From: Candidatus Skiveiella danica
GTDB lineage: Bacteria > Pseudomonadota > Gammaproteobacteria > Burkholderiales > Burkholderiaceae_C
Assembly: GCA_016721925.1 (NCBI GenBank)
Contig: JADKHE010000006.1
Coordinates: 17,501-81,500, forward strand
Direction of reading: 5' to 3'
Length of the DNA stretch: 64,000 bases
Of the stretch, positions 1-9,847 are shown piece by piece. Within the stretch, counting starts at the first letter, position 1, and the number at the start of each line of letters is the position of its first letter. Made by a program: the position numbers and the translations under genes. The notes under the pieces were generated by a model. That model ran no database searches and was not told where the DNA came from. It was given only the letters and a program-made list of their open reading frames with translations.

Positions 1-1274
<1,274 letters not shown>

Positions 1275-1387
1275 ATAACTTTGATCGTTCGATCAAGGCT
1301 GTTATGCCAAGTGACGCAGTCAAAAGATAAAAGCTGATTGGCTCTATGAATTCGTTGTCCTGACCTCGTCAGAACAACAACAAGTTA

Positions 1388-1502
1388 TGCCTGATGACCA
1401 TAGCGAGGTGGTCCCACTCCTTCCCATCCCGAACAGGACAGTGAAACGCCTCCGCGCCGATGATAGTGCGGGTTCCCGTGTGAAAGTAGGTCATCGTCAG
1501 GC
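1388..1502 (+). rRNA. rrf: 5S ribosomal RNA
   Basis: About 115 nt with the classic 5S layout: the 5' end TGCCTGATGACCATAGCG pairs with the 3' end GGTCATCGTCAGGC, and the interior carries GGTGGTCCCACTCC, CCCATCCCGAACAGGACAGT and GTGAAACGCC. It lies about 110 bases after the 23S end and ahead of a strong terminator, the normal 16S-23S-5S order. Ends are set by the terminal helix and may be off by one or two bases. Confidence 0.96.
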
Positions 1503-1516
1503 TCTTACAGCAAGAT

Positions 1517-1545
1517 ACGCCCAGTCATTCGACTGGGCGTTTTCT
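1517..1545 (+). terminator. rrn operon rho-independent terminator
   Basis: A perfect 10-bp stem ACGCCCAGTC / GACTGGGCGT with loop ATTC (1527-1530) is followed by TTTCTTT. It sits 15 bases after the 5S gene and closes the ribosomal RNA operon. It may also act on the convergent fadD transcript, which ends at 1581. Confidence 0.9.
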
Positions 1546-1580
1546 TTGGTTCAGCCCACTTTACGTCACAGCATGTGCTA

Positions 1581-3263
1581 TCAGTGCTGACGCAACTCGC
1601 GCCGGAGAATTTTGCCAACGTTTGATTTGGGTAATTCGTCCCGGAACTCGATGTATTTTGGACGCTTGTAGCCTGTCAGCTGTTCGTGGCAGTACTTCGC
1701 GACATCTTCTTCGGTCAGCAAAGGGTCGTTCTTGACGACGAACACCTTAATCGCTTCGCCCTGCTTTTCATCGGGGATCCCGACGGCGGCACATTCGACG
1801 ACTCCGGAACACAGCGAGATTACGTTTTCCAATTCGTTCGGAAAGACGTTGAATCCGCTGACGATGATCATGTCCTTCTTCCGGTCAATGATCTTCGTGT
1901 AGCCCCGTGCATCCATGACACCGATATCGCCCGTTCGCATGAAACCGTCGGAGGTGAAGGCGGCTGCCGTTTCCGCTGGCTGCCGGTAGTAGCCGGTCAT
2001 GACGTTGGGTCCGCGGATGCAGATCTCTCCTGACTCGCCGGGCGGCAGAGAGCGACCCTCTTCATCTTTGATCGCAAGATCGATACCAGGCAGAGGCAGG
2101 CCGATGGACCCCGTGAATTCCTTGTTGGTCACCGGATTGTTCGTGCCGATTGCGCAGGTTTCGCTCATACCCCATCCCTCGATCATCGGGCAGCCCGTGG
2201 CATCGATCCAATGCCGGGCCGTGCCTTCCGATGCGGCCATGCCGCCCGCCTGCGATACGCAGAGATGGGAGAAATCAATGGTTTTGAACTGCGGGTGCGT
2301 CAGCAATGCATTGAATAGCGTATTCACGGCCGGAAGCATATGGAAGGGGCGCTGTTTCAGTACTTCGATGAACTTCGTGAAGTCTCTCGGGTTGGGTATC
2401 AGCGTCATATGCGCTCCCCAGCGGATGCACAGCAGGCACAGGGTCAGTGCAAAGATGTGATACAGCGGAAGCGCGGCAATGCTGTTCGTCTTGCTGACGT
2501 CGCCTACACGCTGGAGCGCCGGGGTGAACCAGGCCTCAGCCTGAAGGATGGCGGCCACGATATTGCGATGGGTCAGCACGGCACCTTTGGAGAGGCCGGT
2601 GGTGCCGCCGGTGTATTGCAGGAACGCAACCGAATCCAGCGAGGCCGTGCTGGACTGCAATTTCATTCCGGTCCCTTCGGCCACCGCCCGTCGGAACGTC
2701 GTCACCGTACGTCCGTCGCTCAATGGGAGCTTGTAGGCGGGTACCATCTTGGCCAGGTGGCGGACCGCGAAAGTGATCCATTGCCCGTACCAGAAGCCCA
2801 ACAGATCGCCCATCGCGGTGACCACGACGTGCTTCACCGGTGTCTGTGCGATGACCTCTTCGAGGGTGGTCGCAAAGTTTTCGAGAATCACAATCGCGGA
2901 CGCGCCAGAGTCCTTCAACTGGTGCTGGAGCTCGCGGCCCGTGTAAAGGGGATTCACGTTGACACAGGTGTAGCCGGCGCGCAGGACGGCAGCCATGGTC
3001 ACTGCAAACTGAGGCACATTGGGCAACATGATCGCGACGCGGGCCCCTGGCTCGAGTCCCCGGCTTTGCAGCCAGGCACCCAGAGCGCAAGACAGGTCGT
3101 CGAGCTCGCGGTACGACATCCAGCGGTCCATGCAGACCGAGAACGGGCGCGTGGCATTCTTGCGAAAGGACTCCTCGAGCAGATGCGTCAGGGAGCGGTA
3201 CTGTCCCGGGTCGATTTCATGTGGGACGCCGGGGGGATAACTTTTCAGCCAGAATTTGTCCAT
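1581..3263 (-). CDS. fadD: Long-chain fatty acid--CoA ligase
   Basis: A 560-residue ANL-superfamily enzyme that adenylates a fatty acid with ATP and transfers it to CoA, the entry step of beta-oxidation. Visible motifs: the P-loop YTGGTTGLSKGA near residue 217, the adenine-binding GWGMSETC near 367, DRKKDMIIVSGFNVFP around 465-480 (FACS signature), and the C-terminal SNVGKILRREL containing the catalytic lysine. Length matches FadD (about 560). The ATG at 3263 has a good ribosome site (AAGGAGA, 4 bases upstream). It follows the FFLEELY-type gene on the same strand with a 43-base gap, so the two are probably cotranscribed. The exact chain-length preference cannot be read from sequence. Confidence 0.95.
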   Translation of the reverse strand: MDKFWLKSYPPGVPHEIDPGQYRSLTHLLEESFRKNATRPFSVCMDRWMSYRELDDLSCALGAWLQSRGLEPGARVAIMLPNVPQFAVTMAAVLRAGYTCVNVNPLYTGRELQHQLKDSGASAIVILENFATTLEEVIAQTPVKHVVVTAMGDLLGFWYGQWITFAVRHLAKMVPAYKLPLSDGRTVTTFRRAVAEGTGMKLQSSTASLDSVAFLQYTGGTTGLSKGAVLTHRNIVAAILQAEAWFTPALQRVGDVSKTNSIAALPLYHIFALTLCLLCIRWGAHMTLIPNPRDFTKFIEVLKQRPFHMLPAVNTLFNALLTHPQFKTIDFSHLCVSQAGGMAASEGTARHWIDATGCPMIEGWGMSETCAIGTNNPVTNKEFTGSIGLPLPGIDLAIKDEEGRSLPPGESGEICIRGPNVMTGYYRQPAETAAAFTSDGFMRTGDIGVMDARGYTKIIDRKKDMIIVSGFNVFPNELENVISLCSGVVECAAVGIPDEKQGEAIKVFVVKNDPLLTEEDVAKYCHEQLTGYKRPKYIEFRDELPKSNVGKILRRELRQH

Positions 3264-3306
3264 GGAATCTCCTTCAGGCCATTCTGCCGGTCCCGTTGCG
3301 CCTCCA

Positions 3307-4053
3307 TCACCGGGCTTGTCCTAAGATCGCATCCAGTTTCGTCACGCAAGTGACAGGCGTTCCATCGAACAGCAGGTCGATCAGTTCCGCCTCCCGCTCC
3401 TCGATGACCGACAGGAAGGTTTCCACCCCGCGCGTTTGGTGGGACATCCCCGCAAAGGTGTCAAACCCGGATTCCAGGAACTCCTGCAGTGAACCCAGTC
3501 CTGCGGCATGCGCGGGCTTGCGCATCATCCGCAGCACCAGGCGAAGCCCGGGCAACCGGGTCAATCGCGCCAGGTCCCGGCCAATCGTCAACACTGTCGC
3601 CAACTGGCGCCCACGGTCGTTCTGATGACCGACCTTGCGCCAGGCCTCCAGGTACCGCTCAGCGGGCGATGCATTCTCAGGCATGCTCGCTTTCTGCCAG
3701 ACCAGGCCCATGGCGTGGTCCAGCTCTTCCGTCAGAAGATGCAGCTGTGCGAGGGAAACGGCGGTCGCGACAACCTGCTTTGTAAACAGCGTTTGCAGTC
3801 CACCTGCGATGCGCCCGAACTGCGCATCCCGGTCAGAATAGTCCTTGTCGCTGTACAGTTCCACCAGGAAAAATCGGGCCGCATGACGGTAAGTGTCACT
3901 CGCCAGCAGGTCGGAATACGTGCCTGCAAAGCGACGGGCCTGAAAGGCCTTGACGGCGTGGACGGAGGCAGCGAGCGTTGGATCCAGAGCGCAGTCACGC
4001 CTCAGATTCGAAACGCGCGCAACGGCATCCCGGATGATTTGGGCGGCTTCCAT
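3307..4053 (-). CDS. FFLEELY-motif protein of unknown function
   Basis: A 248-residue predicted helical, soluble protein. It carries the run RFFLVELYSDKDYSDRDAQF at about residues 60-79, which resembles the conserved block that gives the FFLEELY-motif family its name in betaproteobacteria (recognised from memory, not searched). No signal peptide or membrane segment is seen. It lies just upstream of fadD on the same strand, so a role linked to fatty acid activation is possible but is only inference from position. No clear Shine-Dalgarno sequence precedes the ATG at 4053. Confidence 0.8.
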   Translation of the reverse strand: MEAAQIIRDAVARVSNLRRDCALDPTLAASVHAVKAFQARRFAGTYSDLLASDTYRHAARFFLVELYSDKDYSDRDAQFGRIAGGLQTLFTKQVVATAVSLAQLHLLTEELDHAMGLVWQKASMPENASPAERYLEAWRKVGHQNDRGRQLATVLTIGRDLARLTRLPGLRLVLRMMRKPAHAAGLGSLQEFLESGFDTFAGMSHQTRGVETFLSVIEEREAELIDLLFDGTPVTCVTKLDAILGQAR

Positions 4054-4304
4054 AGGGAATGAGTCTAGCGAACCTGACGCTGCGAACTAGGTGAAAGACT
4101 CTATCCGCGGGGCGATTGGGGGGCAGGCCCAGCACAATGCCTGAGAGTCGCCATCGGAATCCGTTGGATCGCCTTGCGAGGCTCCATCGGGGGTTGAAGG
4201 TTCATGGCCTGCGTGGAGAGCTTGTGTCCTTCCGCGCGCTGTGGGACCGCGTGAAATGTTCCACTGACGAAACCTCAAGTGGCTGCGACCGAAGGGACTG
4301 TTAC

Positions 4305-5207
4305 ATGTTGGCCCACCTGCTGCGAAGCATTCTTTTCGCCATGTTTGCCGTCGGCAGCGCCTGCCTCTGGTACTTTCGAGCAGAGGCTTGGTGGCTTGCC
4401 TGGGCCGGCTTTTGGTTCCCGCCAGTGGCGCTCGCATCGGTCCTGGCCCTGGAGTTCGCCCTGGCGGCCGTCGTCAATCGGGCCGATCCGGCGCCACGCG
4501 CCAAGGTCCGGAACTGGGTCATTGCCTGGAGCCGCGAATTGTGGACTGCGCTGAAGGTCTTTGGCTGGTGGATGCCCTTTGGCCAACGCACGGTCCCGGA
4601 CTTCCTGCCGGTCGCCGTCACGGGACAGACCGGTGTGGTGTTTGTCCATGGGTTCTTCTGCAATCGTGGGATTTGGACGCCTTGGCTCAAGATCCTGCGC
4701 AAAGAGGGGCGAGCGTTTTCCGCGATCAATCTGGAGCCGGTGCTCGGTTCGATCGATCACTACGCATCCCAAGTTGACGTCGCCGTGTCGCGGGTGACAG
4801 CCGCAACCGGTCGACCGCCTGTGGTGATCTGCCACAGCATGGGCGGACTCGCCGTTCGCGCGTGGTTGCGTTCGGCTGGGCCGGCTGCGGACCAGCGGAT
4901 TCTTCGCGTCATCACCCTGGGCACGCCGAATAGCGGTACCTGGCTGGCGCGTTTCGTTCGCGTGGCCAACGGGCGACAGATGCGCCATCGGGGCGCCTGG
5001 GTCCGACAGTTAGAGGCCGGAGAACCAGCCCACCGCTTCACGCGTTTCACGAGCTGGTACAGCAATTGCGACAACGTTGTCTTCCCGGCATCGACGGCGA
5101 CCCTGGCGGGCGCCGACAACCGGTTGGCCTCTGGCCTCGCGCATGTTGAGCTGGCACTGGACCCGGAAGTCATGCGCTGCTGCCTAGAAGGCATTCGGGC
5201 ATCATGA
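4305..5207 (+). CDS. Membrane-anchored alpha/beta hydrolase (esterase/lipase-like)
   Basis: A 300-residue protein with two hydrophobic N-terminal segments (about residues 5-20 and 25-50) and an alpha/beta hydrolase domain. The oxyanion region FVHGFFCNRGIW lies near residue 105, the nucleophile elbow CHSMGG (G-x-S-x-G type) near 170, and the conserved TLGTPNSGTW near 205, a pattern shared with lipases and PGAP1-like esterases. The C-terminal GLAHVEL probably supplies the catalytic histidine. The frame is open back to 4116, but the ATG at 4305 is preferred because GAAGGGA lies about 9 bases upstream and the extra N-terminus looks non-coding. Substrate unknown. Confidence 0.85.
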   Translation: MLAHLLRSILFAMFAVGSACLWYFRAEAWWLAWAGFWFPPVALASVLALEFALAAVVNRADPAPRAKVRNWVIAWSRELWTALKVFGWWMPFGQRTVPDFLPVAVTGQTGVVFVHGFFCNRGIWTPWLKILRKEGRAFSAINLEPVLGSIDHYASQVDVAVSRVTAATGRPPVVICHSMGGLAVRAWLRSAGPAADQRILRVITLGTPNSGTWLARFVRVANGRQMRHRGAWVRQLEAGEPAHRFTRFTSWYSNCDNVVFPASTATLAGADNRLASGLAHVELALDPEVMRCCLEGIRAS

Positions 5208-5301
5208 GGCGGGAAGGGCGCTGCCCTTTGCTCGGGGTATGCTGCGGGCGCGATGCCACCGGCGTGCCCGGGGCGCAGTGCCGGGCTGAAGGGAAAAACA
5301 A

Positions 5302-6420
5302 ATGGCCTTGATTGTGGTGATGGAAGACGATGCGGGCACCCGTACGCTGATCGCGTCCGTGCTCCGCAAGGAAGGGCATGAAGTCGTATCTGCGGAGGAT
5401 GGCGCGAAGGGCCTAGCCCTCGTGGAGGCGCATCCGCCAGACCTGATCATCAGCGATGTCCAGATGCCTGGCCTCAATGGGTTCGAGATGCTCGCGGCGG
5501 TACGCCGCGAACCGCGCCTGACAGGGATTCCGGTCATCCTTCTGACCTCCTTGCAGGAGCGGGTGCATATGCGCATCGGCATGACCACGGGCGCCGACGA
5601 CTACATCACCAAGCCGTTTCGCCCCGGCGAACTGCGTGAGGCGGTCAACGCACAGCTCCACAGGCGCAGCATGCAGACGGCCGTGCAGGACATGGCCGTG
5701 GATGTGGCTGTGCGCACTGCATTGGAGGTGCAGACCCGAGAGCTGTCCAGGTTGTACGAGCGACGGCTGGCCAAGGCCTTGAGCGAACGGTGGCCCAGCG
5801 GTGACGGCAGCGCGGCGGATGAACGATTCGTCGAGGCGACGGTGTTGTTTGTCGACATACCGAACTATGCCGCGGTCTCCGAGCGGCTCAGCGGGCAGGA
5901 ACTCGCGGAGCTGGTCAAGCGCTTTTACGGCAGCGCCGGAGACACGGTCTACCTTTTTGGTGCACGCCACATGCAATTCATCGGTGAAGGTTTGCTGGCT
6001 GTATTCGTGGACGCTGCCAATACGCGTTCGGTCAGCCACGGCCTTCGCGCGGTCCGTGCGGCGCTTGGCCTGGCGGATGCCGCTCGTGGCATCCGCCAAT
6101 ACATCGACGAGCATTTCCCGGCGCGGGCTTTGCCACGTTTTGAGGTGAATGTGGCGCTGCACAGCGGGGCGGTCACGCTGGCCCACCTTCAGGATCCCCT
6201 TCACGACGCTTCGGCACAACTCCTGCCCGTCGGTGACGTGGTGACCGCCACCATGCTGCTGCAGAAGCAGGCCTTGAGGCTGGGTTGGTCCATTGCGGCC
6301 AGCCTCAGCATGCTGCGCGCTGTTGCCGGCGCGGTGGAGATCGGGCAGCGTGCCGTGCTGCAGTTGCCCGGCAGGTCTGCATCACTGGAAGCGGCGGAAG
6401 TGCTGGCCTTGACCCGCTGA
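5302..6420 (+). CDS. Response regulator with degenerate class III cyclase-like domain
   Basis: A 372-residue two-domain protein. Residues 3-118 are a CheY-like receiver with acidic pocket E8/D9/D10, phospho-acceptor D52 (SDVQMP) and K104 (ITKPF). After a helical linker (120-165), residues 176-365 resemble the adenylyl/guanylyl cyclase domain, starting ATVLFVDIPNY with metal-type D185. The second metal position, normally GD in K-x-x-GD, is here FIGEG (about 227-230), and the usual NxxxR region reads VVTATMLLQKQ, so catalysis may be lost. The gene ends 16 bases before the hybrid kinase, its likely partner. The kinase has its own receivers, so this could be a second output or a phosphate sink. 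Confidence 0.88.
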   Translation: MALIVVMEDDAGTRTLIASVLRKEGHEVVSAEDGAKGLALVEAHPPDLIISDVQMPGLNGFEMLAAVRREPRLTGIPVILLTSLQERVHMRIGMTTGADDYITKPFRPGELREAVNAQLHRRSMQTAVQDMAVDVAVRTALEVQTRELSRLYERRLAKALSERWPSGDGSAADERFVEATVLFVDIPNYAAVSERLSGQELAELVKRFYGSAGDTVYLFGARHMQFIGEGLLAVFVDAANTRSVSHGLRAVRAALGLADAARGIRQYIDEHFPARALPRFEVNVALHSGAVTLAHLQDPLHDASAQLLPVGDVVTATMLLQKQALRLGWSIAASLSMLRAVAGAVEIGQRAVLQLPGRSASLEAAEVLALTR

Positions 6421-6436
6421 CACGGGAGAGAACCCG

Positions 6437-9400
6437 GTGCAGTTGTATTCGTTGCGCAGGATCTTAGGGTTCAGCCTTTCCCTGTTGGCCCTGGTGCCGG
6501 CGCTGCTGGCCGCGTGGTTGTTGACACGCGCGAGCACAAGCTCGGTCGAAGAGATGGCGCAGGGATTGCTCACCCAGGTCGCAGAACGGATCCAGCTTGC
6601 GACCGAAGACCACATGCGTCAGGCCCATGTGATCTTGAACGGCCTGGTGTCCGTTCGCATGACGCCAGCGGAGGAAGCGCAAGCCCGTGAGTGGCTGCGC
6701 CATCCGGCACACTTCGAAGCGATGGCATTTGCGCTGGTTCACCAGACGCAGGATGTGCCGAGCGTCTATCTGGGCACTTTGCTCGGCGCCTACCTTGGTA
6801 TGGAGGCCACGCCCGAAGGCGTCAAGGTCGCGCGCCGTGAAGCCGACGGGGTCGGCCGGCAGTTCTTTCTTTCGGGCCGGCCGGGGGAGCGCGGGCGGCC
6901 GCTTGCCTTCGAAACGGACAACTTCGAACCGCGAACACGGGTCTGGTACGCAGGTGCCGCCGACGCCAAGGGTCGGGTCTTCTCGCCGGTTCGCGTTTCT
7001 ATGGAGAGCCGCCAGCTGTTCGTCAGCCTGTCACAGCCCGTGTATGACATCGATGGCGGCGTCGCGGGGGTGTTTGGCGTGGATCTGCATCTGAAGCAAC
7101 TCGCCGATCGATTGCGCACCCAGCGCATCAGTGCCCATGGGGCGGCGTTTGTGGTCGATGAGCGCGGCGCGCTGGTGGCCAGTTCGGCCGGCGACGCGCT
7201 CTTTGTGGATGTCGGCGGGGGGCGGACCGAACGGCGCAGCCCCTCCGAGAGCAGCAACGCCCTCATCCGAGCCAGTTTTTCGGCGCTGCAGGCGCTGCAG
7301 GCGCTGCAGGCGCAGCGTCGCAGCGACGTGGTGGCCAGCAGCCAGGCAGTGTTGCGCACGACCGCCTCGGGCGAAACCATGCTCATGGTCCAGCGTCCGT
7401 TCGGCGAGAGCCTGGGACTGCGCTGGACCCTGGTGGTGGCGGCTCCCGAAAGTGATTTCACCGCGGGCCTGATGCATGCGCGAAGCGTTTCGCTCGCTCT
7501 GATCGGCGCGCTGGTTCTGCTGGGCACCTTGCTGGCGTGGTTGATCGCACGCGGCATCGGGCAGCGGCTGAACCGGCTGAGCGAAGCGGCCGGTCAGCTC
7601 GGTCGCGGGGAGGTGCCGGTGATCGACCACAGGACCCACATCCGCGAGGTGCGCGCATTGTCGCAAGTGCTGCATGACAGTGCCGTGCTGCTGCAGGGCT
7701 TTCGCGAGCAGGTTCGATCCGATGCATTGGCCTTGCAGGAGGCCAACAACACACTGGAAGCCCGCGTTGCGCAACGCACAGCGGAACTGAGCGCTTCGCG
7801 CGAAGAGGCGCTGGCGGCGGCCAGGGCCAAGGCCGCCTTCCTGGCGACCATGAGCCATGAGATCCGCACGCCGCTCAACGGTGTGGTGGGCATGAGTACC
7901 TTGCTGGCCGAGACCTCGCTGGATGCCGAGCAGCGCGACTACCTCCAGACGATCCGCATCTCCAGCGACCAGCTGCTCTCGGTGATCAACGACATCCTGG
8001 ACTTCTCCAAGATCGAGTCGGGCAAGCTCGAACTGGAGTCGGAGCCGTTCGACCTGCGCAACGCTGTGGAAGAAGCATGCGATATCGCGGCGCCACGCGC
8101 CCGAGAAAAAGGGCTTGAACTCATCATCGACATGCCCGCGGCCGGTCCCGGCGCCGTGCCGGCGGCCGTGGTGGGTGATGTGACCCGATTGCGGCAGATC
8201 CTCATCAATCTGGTCAACAACGCGGTCAAGTTCACCGCCCGGGGTGAAGTCACGGTGCACGCCCGCCAGCTTGAAGGGCCCGACCCCGAGGGACGCGCCG
8301 TGATCGAGTTCCGCGTCCAGGATAGCGGTATCGGCATCCCCCCCGACCGGGTCGGCTCCTTGTTCGAGGCCTTCAGTCAGGTCGATGCCTCGACCACACG
8401 CAAGTACGGGGGAACCGGCCTCGGTCTGGCCATCTGCCTGCGTCTGGTCGAATTGATGGGGGGACGCATCGGCGTGGAGAGCGAATTGGGCAAGGGCTCC
8501 ACCTTCTGGTTCACCATGGCTGCCTGTGCGACGACGCTCCCTGCAACGGTCTCGGAATCAGGTGCGAGCGTGCTGCGGGGCAGTCGCGCGCTGATCGTCG
8601 ACGATCATCCGACGAATGTGCGCATCCTTCGACGGCAGCTGGAACTCTGGGGCATGGAGGTGGCCAGTGCGGATTCGGGCGGCGACGCACTCACGTGGCT
8701 GGCGAGCCGCGGCGTACAGGATTCGGCAGAGGCGATGCGGTCCGGCTGGTTGCCCGATGTGATCATCACCGACATGCATATGCCGGAAATGGACGGCGTG
8801 GCACTGGCGCGCGCGTTGCGCGCCGGGCCTGCGTGGCGCGACATACCGCTGGTTCTGCTCAGTTCCGGCTTCATGCCGTCGGGAGACGAAAGCGCCCACC
8901 TGTTCGATGCCCGGCTGCTCAAGCCTGCCCGGCAGGCACAGCTCTGCCTCACCCTCGCGCGCTGCATCTCTTCGGATCATGTCGTGCAGAAGGCCATTTC
9001 ACGGCCTGCCGCAGACCCGCGGCGCAACGTGACCGTCATGGTGGCGGACGACAATGCCGTGAATCTCAAGGTGGCCACGGCCATGCTGCGCAAGCTGGGC
9101 TACGACTTCGAGACGGCCGTCGACGGCCGTGAAGCGGTTGCTGCGGTTGGCCGTTCGTTGACCCAGGCGCGGCCCTTCGGCGCCATCCTCATGGACGTCA
9201 ACATGCCGGATGTCGATGGACTCGATGCCACGCGCCAGATTCTGGACGCCTGGGGCGACAAGGCGCCGCCGGTGATCGCGCTGACTGCGGCCGCACTGCC
9301 CGAGGATCAGGCCCGCTGTCTGGCCGCCGGCATGGTGGACTACCTGACCAAACCCCTGCATGTCGCTTCGCTGGCGCTGGCACTGGAACGATGGGTGCCT

Positions 9401-9823
9401 GGGCCGCACACGCCGGCCCCGGGGACGACGGACCGTCGGGCGGAAGCGGTCATCCTGGCGCCGCTGGCAGATCCTGCTTCAGCGCCTCTGATGGATTTCG
9501 GGCGACTTGAGGAGTTTCGGGAGTTCGATGACGAGGACCTTTCGTTGACACGCGAGGTGATCGGCATGTTCGTCGTTGAGGCCCCACGGCGGCTGGCCGC
9601 CATCGAAGCCGCCCTCGCGGCCTACGACGCACCCGCGCTGGCGGCGGCCGCCCACGCGCTCAAGGGCGCCTCGGGCAACATTGGCGCATCGGCACTGCAG
9701 TCCGCCAGCAACCTGCTGGAAGAGGACGCCCGTCAGGGTGTGCCGCCGGATGCGGCGGCGCGCCTGGAACGGCTGCACGAGCTCTGGTCTGCGACCCAGG
9801 CCGTGCTCGCGAACTGGGTGTGA
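6437..9823 (+). CDS. Hybrid sensor histidine kinase (dCache-HAMP-HisKA-HATPase-REC-REC-HPt)
   Basis: A 1128-residue phosphorelay protein. In order: TM1 (about 9-30), a large periplasmic Cache-like sensor (35-340), TM2 (350-372), HAMP (372-425), coiled linker, HisKA with MSHEIRTPLNGV (phospho-His near 474), HATPase with NLVNNAVKFT, DSGIGIP and GGTGLGLAI, receiver 1 (ALIVDDHPTN, acceptor Asp in TDMHMP near 777), receiver 2 (VMVADDNAVN, acceptor Asp in MDVNMP near 919) and a C-terminal HPt (HALKGASGNIG, His near 1073). This resembles BarA/BvgS-type kinases. Translation starts at GTG 6437 with GGGAGAG upstream, 16 bases after the response regulator. A three-unit 9-bp tandem repeat lies in the sensor domain. 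The ligand is unknown. Confidence 0.93.
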   Translation: MQLYSLRRILGFSLSLLALVPALLAAWLLTRASTSSVEEMAQGLLTQVAERIQLATEDHMRQAHVILNGLVSVRMTPAEEAQAREWLRHPAHFEAMAFALVHQTQDVPSVYLGTLLGAYLGMEATPEGVKVARREADGVGRQFFLSGRPGERGRPLAFETDNFEPRTRVWYAGAADAKGRVFSPVRVSMESRQLFVSLSQPVYDIDGGVAGVFGVDLHLKQLADRLRTQRISAHGAAFVVDERGALVASSAGDALFVDVGGGRTERRSPSESSNALIRASFSALQALQALQAQRRSDVVASSQAVLRTTASGETMLMVQRPFGESLGLRWTLVVAAPESDFTAGLMHARSVSLALIGALVLLGTLLAWLIARGIGQRLNRLSEAAGQLGRGEVPVIDHRTHIREVRALSQVLHDSAVLLQGFREQVRSDALALQEANNTLEARVAQRTAELSASREEALAAARAKAAFLATMSHEIRTPLNGVVGMSTLLAETSLDAEQRDYLQTIRISSDQLLSVINDILDFSKIESGKLELESEPFDLRNAVEEACDIAAPRAREKGLELIIDMPAAGPGAVPAAVVGDVTRLRQILINLVNNAVKFTARGEVTVHARQLEGPDPEGRAVIEFRVQDSGIGIPPDRVGSLFEAFSQVDASTTRKYGGTGLGLAICLRLVELMGGRIGVESELGKGSTFWFTMAACATTLPATVSESGASVLRGSRALIVDDHPTNVRILRRQLELWGMEVASADSGGDALTWLASRGVQDSAEAMRSGWLPDVIITDMHMPEMDGVALARALRAGPAWRDIPLVLLSSGFMPSGDESAHLFDARLLKPARQAQLCLTLARCISSDHVVQKAISRPAADPRRNVTVMVADDNAVNLKVATAMLRKLGYDFETAVDGREAVAAVGRSLTQARPFGAILMDVNMPDVDGLDATRQILDAWGDKAPPVIALTAAALPEDQARCLAAGMVDYLTKPLHVASLALALERWVPGPHTPAPGTTDRRAEAVILAPLADPASAPLMDFGRLEEFREFDDEDLSLTREVIGMFVVEAPRRLAAIEAALAAYDAPALAAAAHALKGASGNIGASALQSASNLLEEDARQGVPPDAAARLERLHELWSATQAVLANWV
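7283..7309 (+). repeat. 9-bp tandem repeat inside the kinase sensor domain
   Basis: Three perfect copies of GCGCTGCAG, encoding A-L-Q three times (followed by AQRR). The unit is a multiple of three, so copy-number slippage would lengthen or shorten a helix in the periplasmic sensor without breaking the frame. Confidence 0.85.
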
Positions 9824-9847
9824 CCGGGCTGCGGGCCGCGGATGGCC

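Noticed and set aside
1275..1387. A tRNA in the 23S-5S spacer
   Set aside because: No cloverleaf or TTC-type T-loop pattern can be drawn; the spacer is short and plain.
7283..7309. Tandem GCGCTGCAG units as a regulatory iteron
   Set aside because: They lie in frame inside a coding region and encode A-L-Q repeats.
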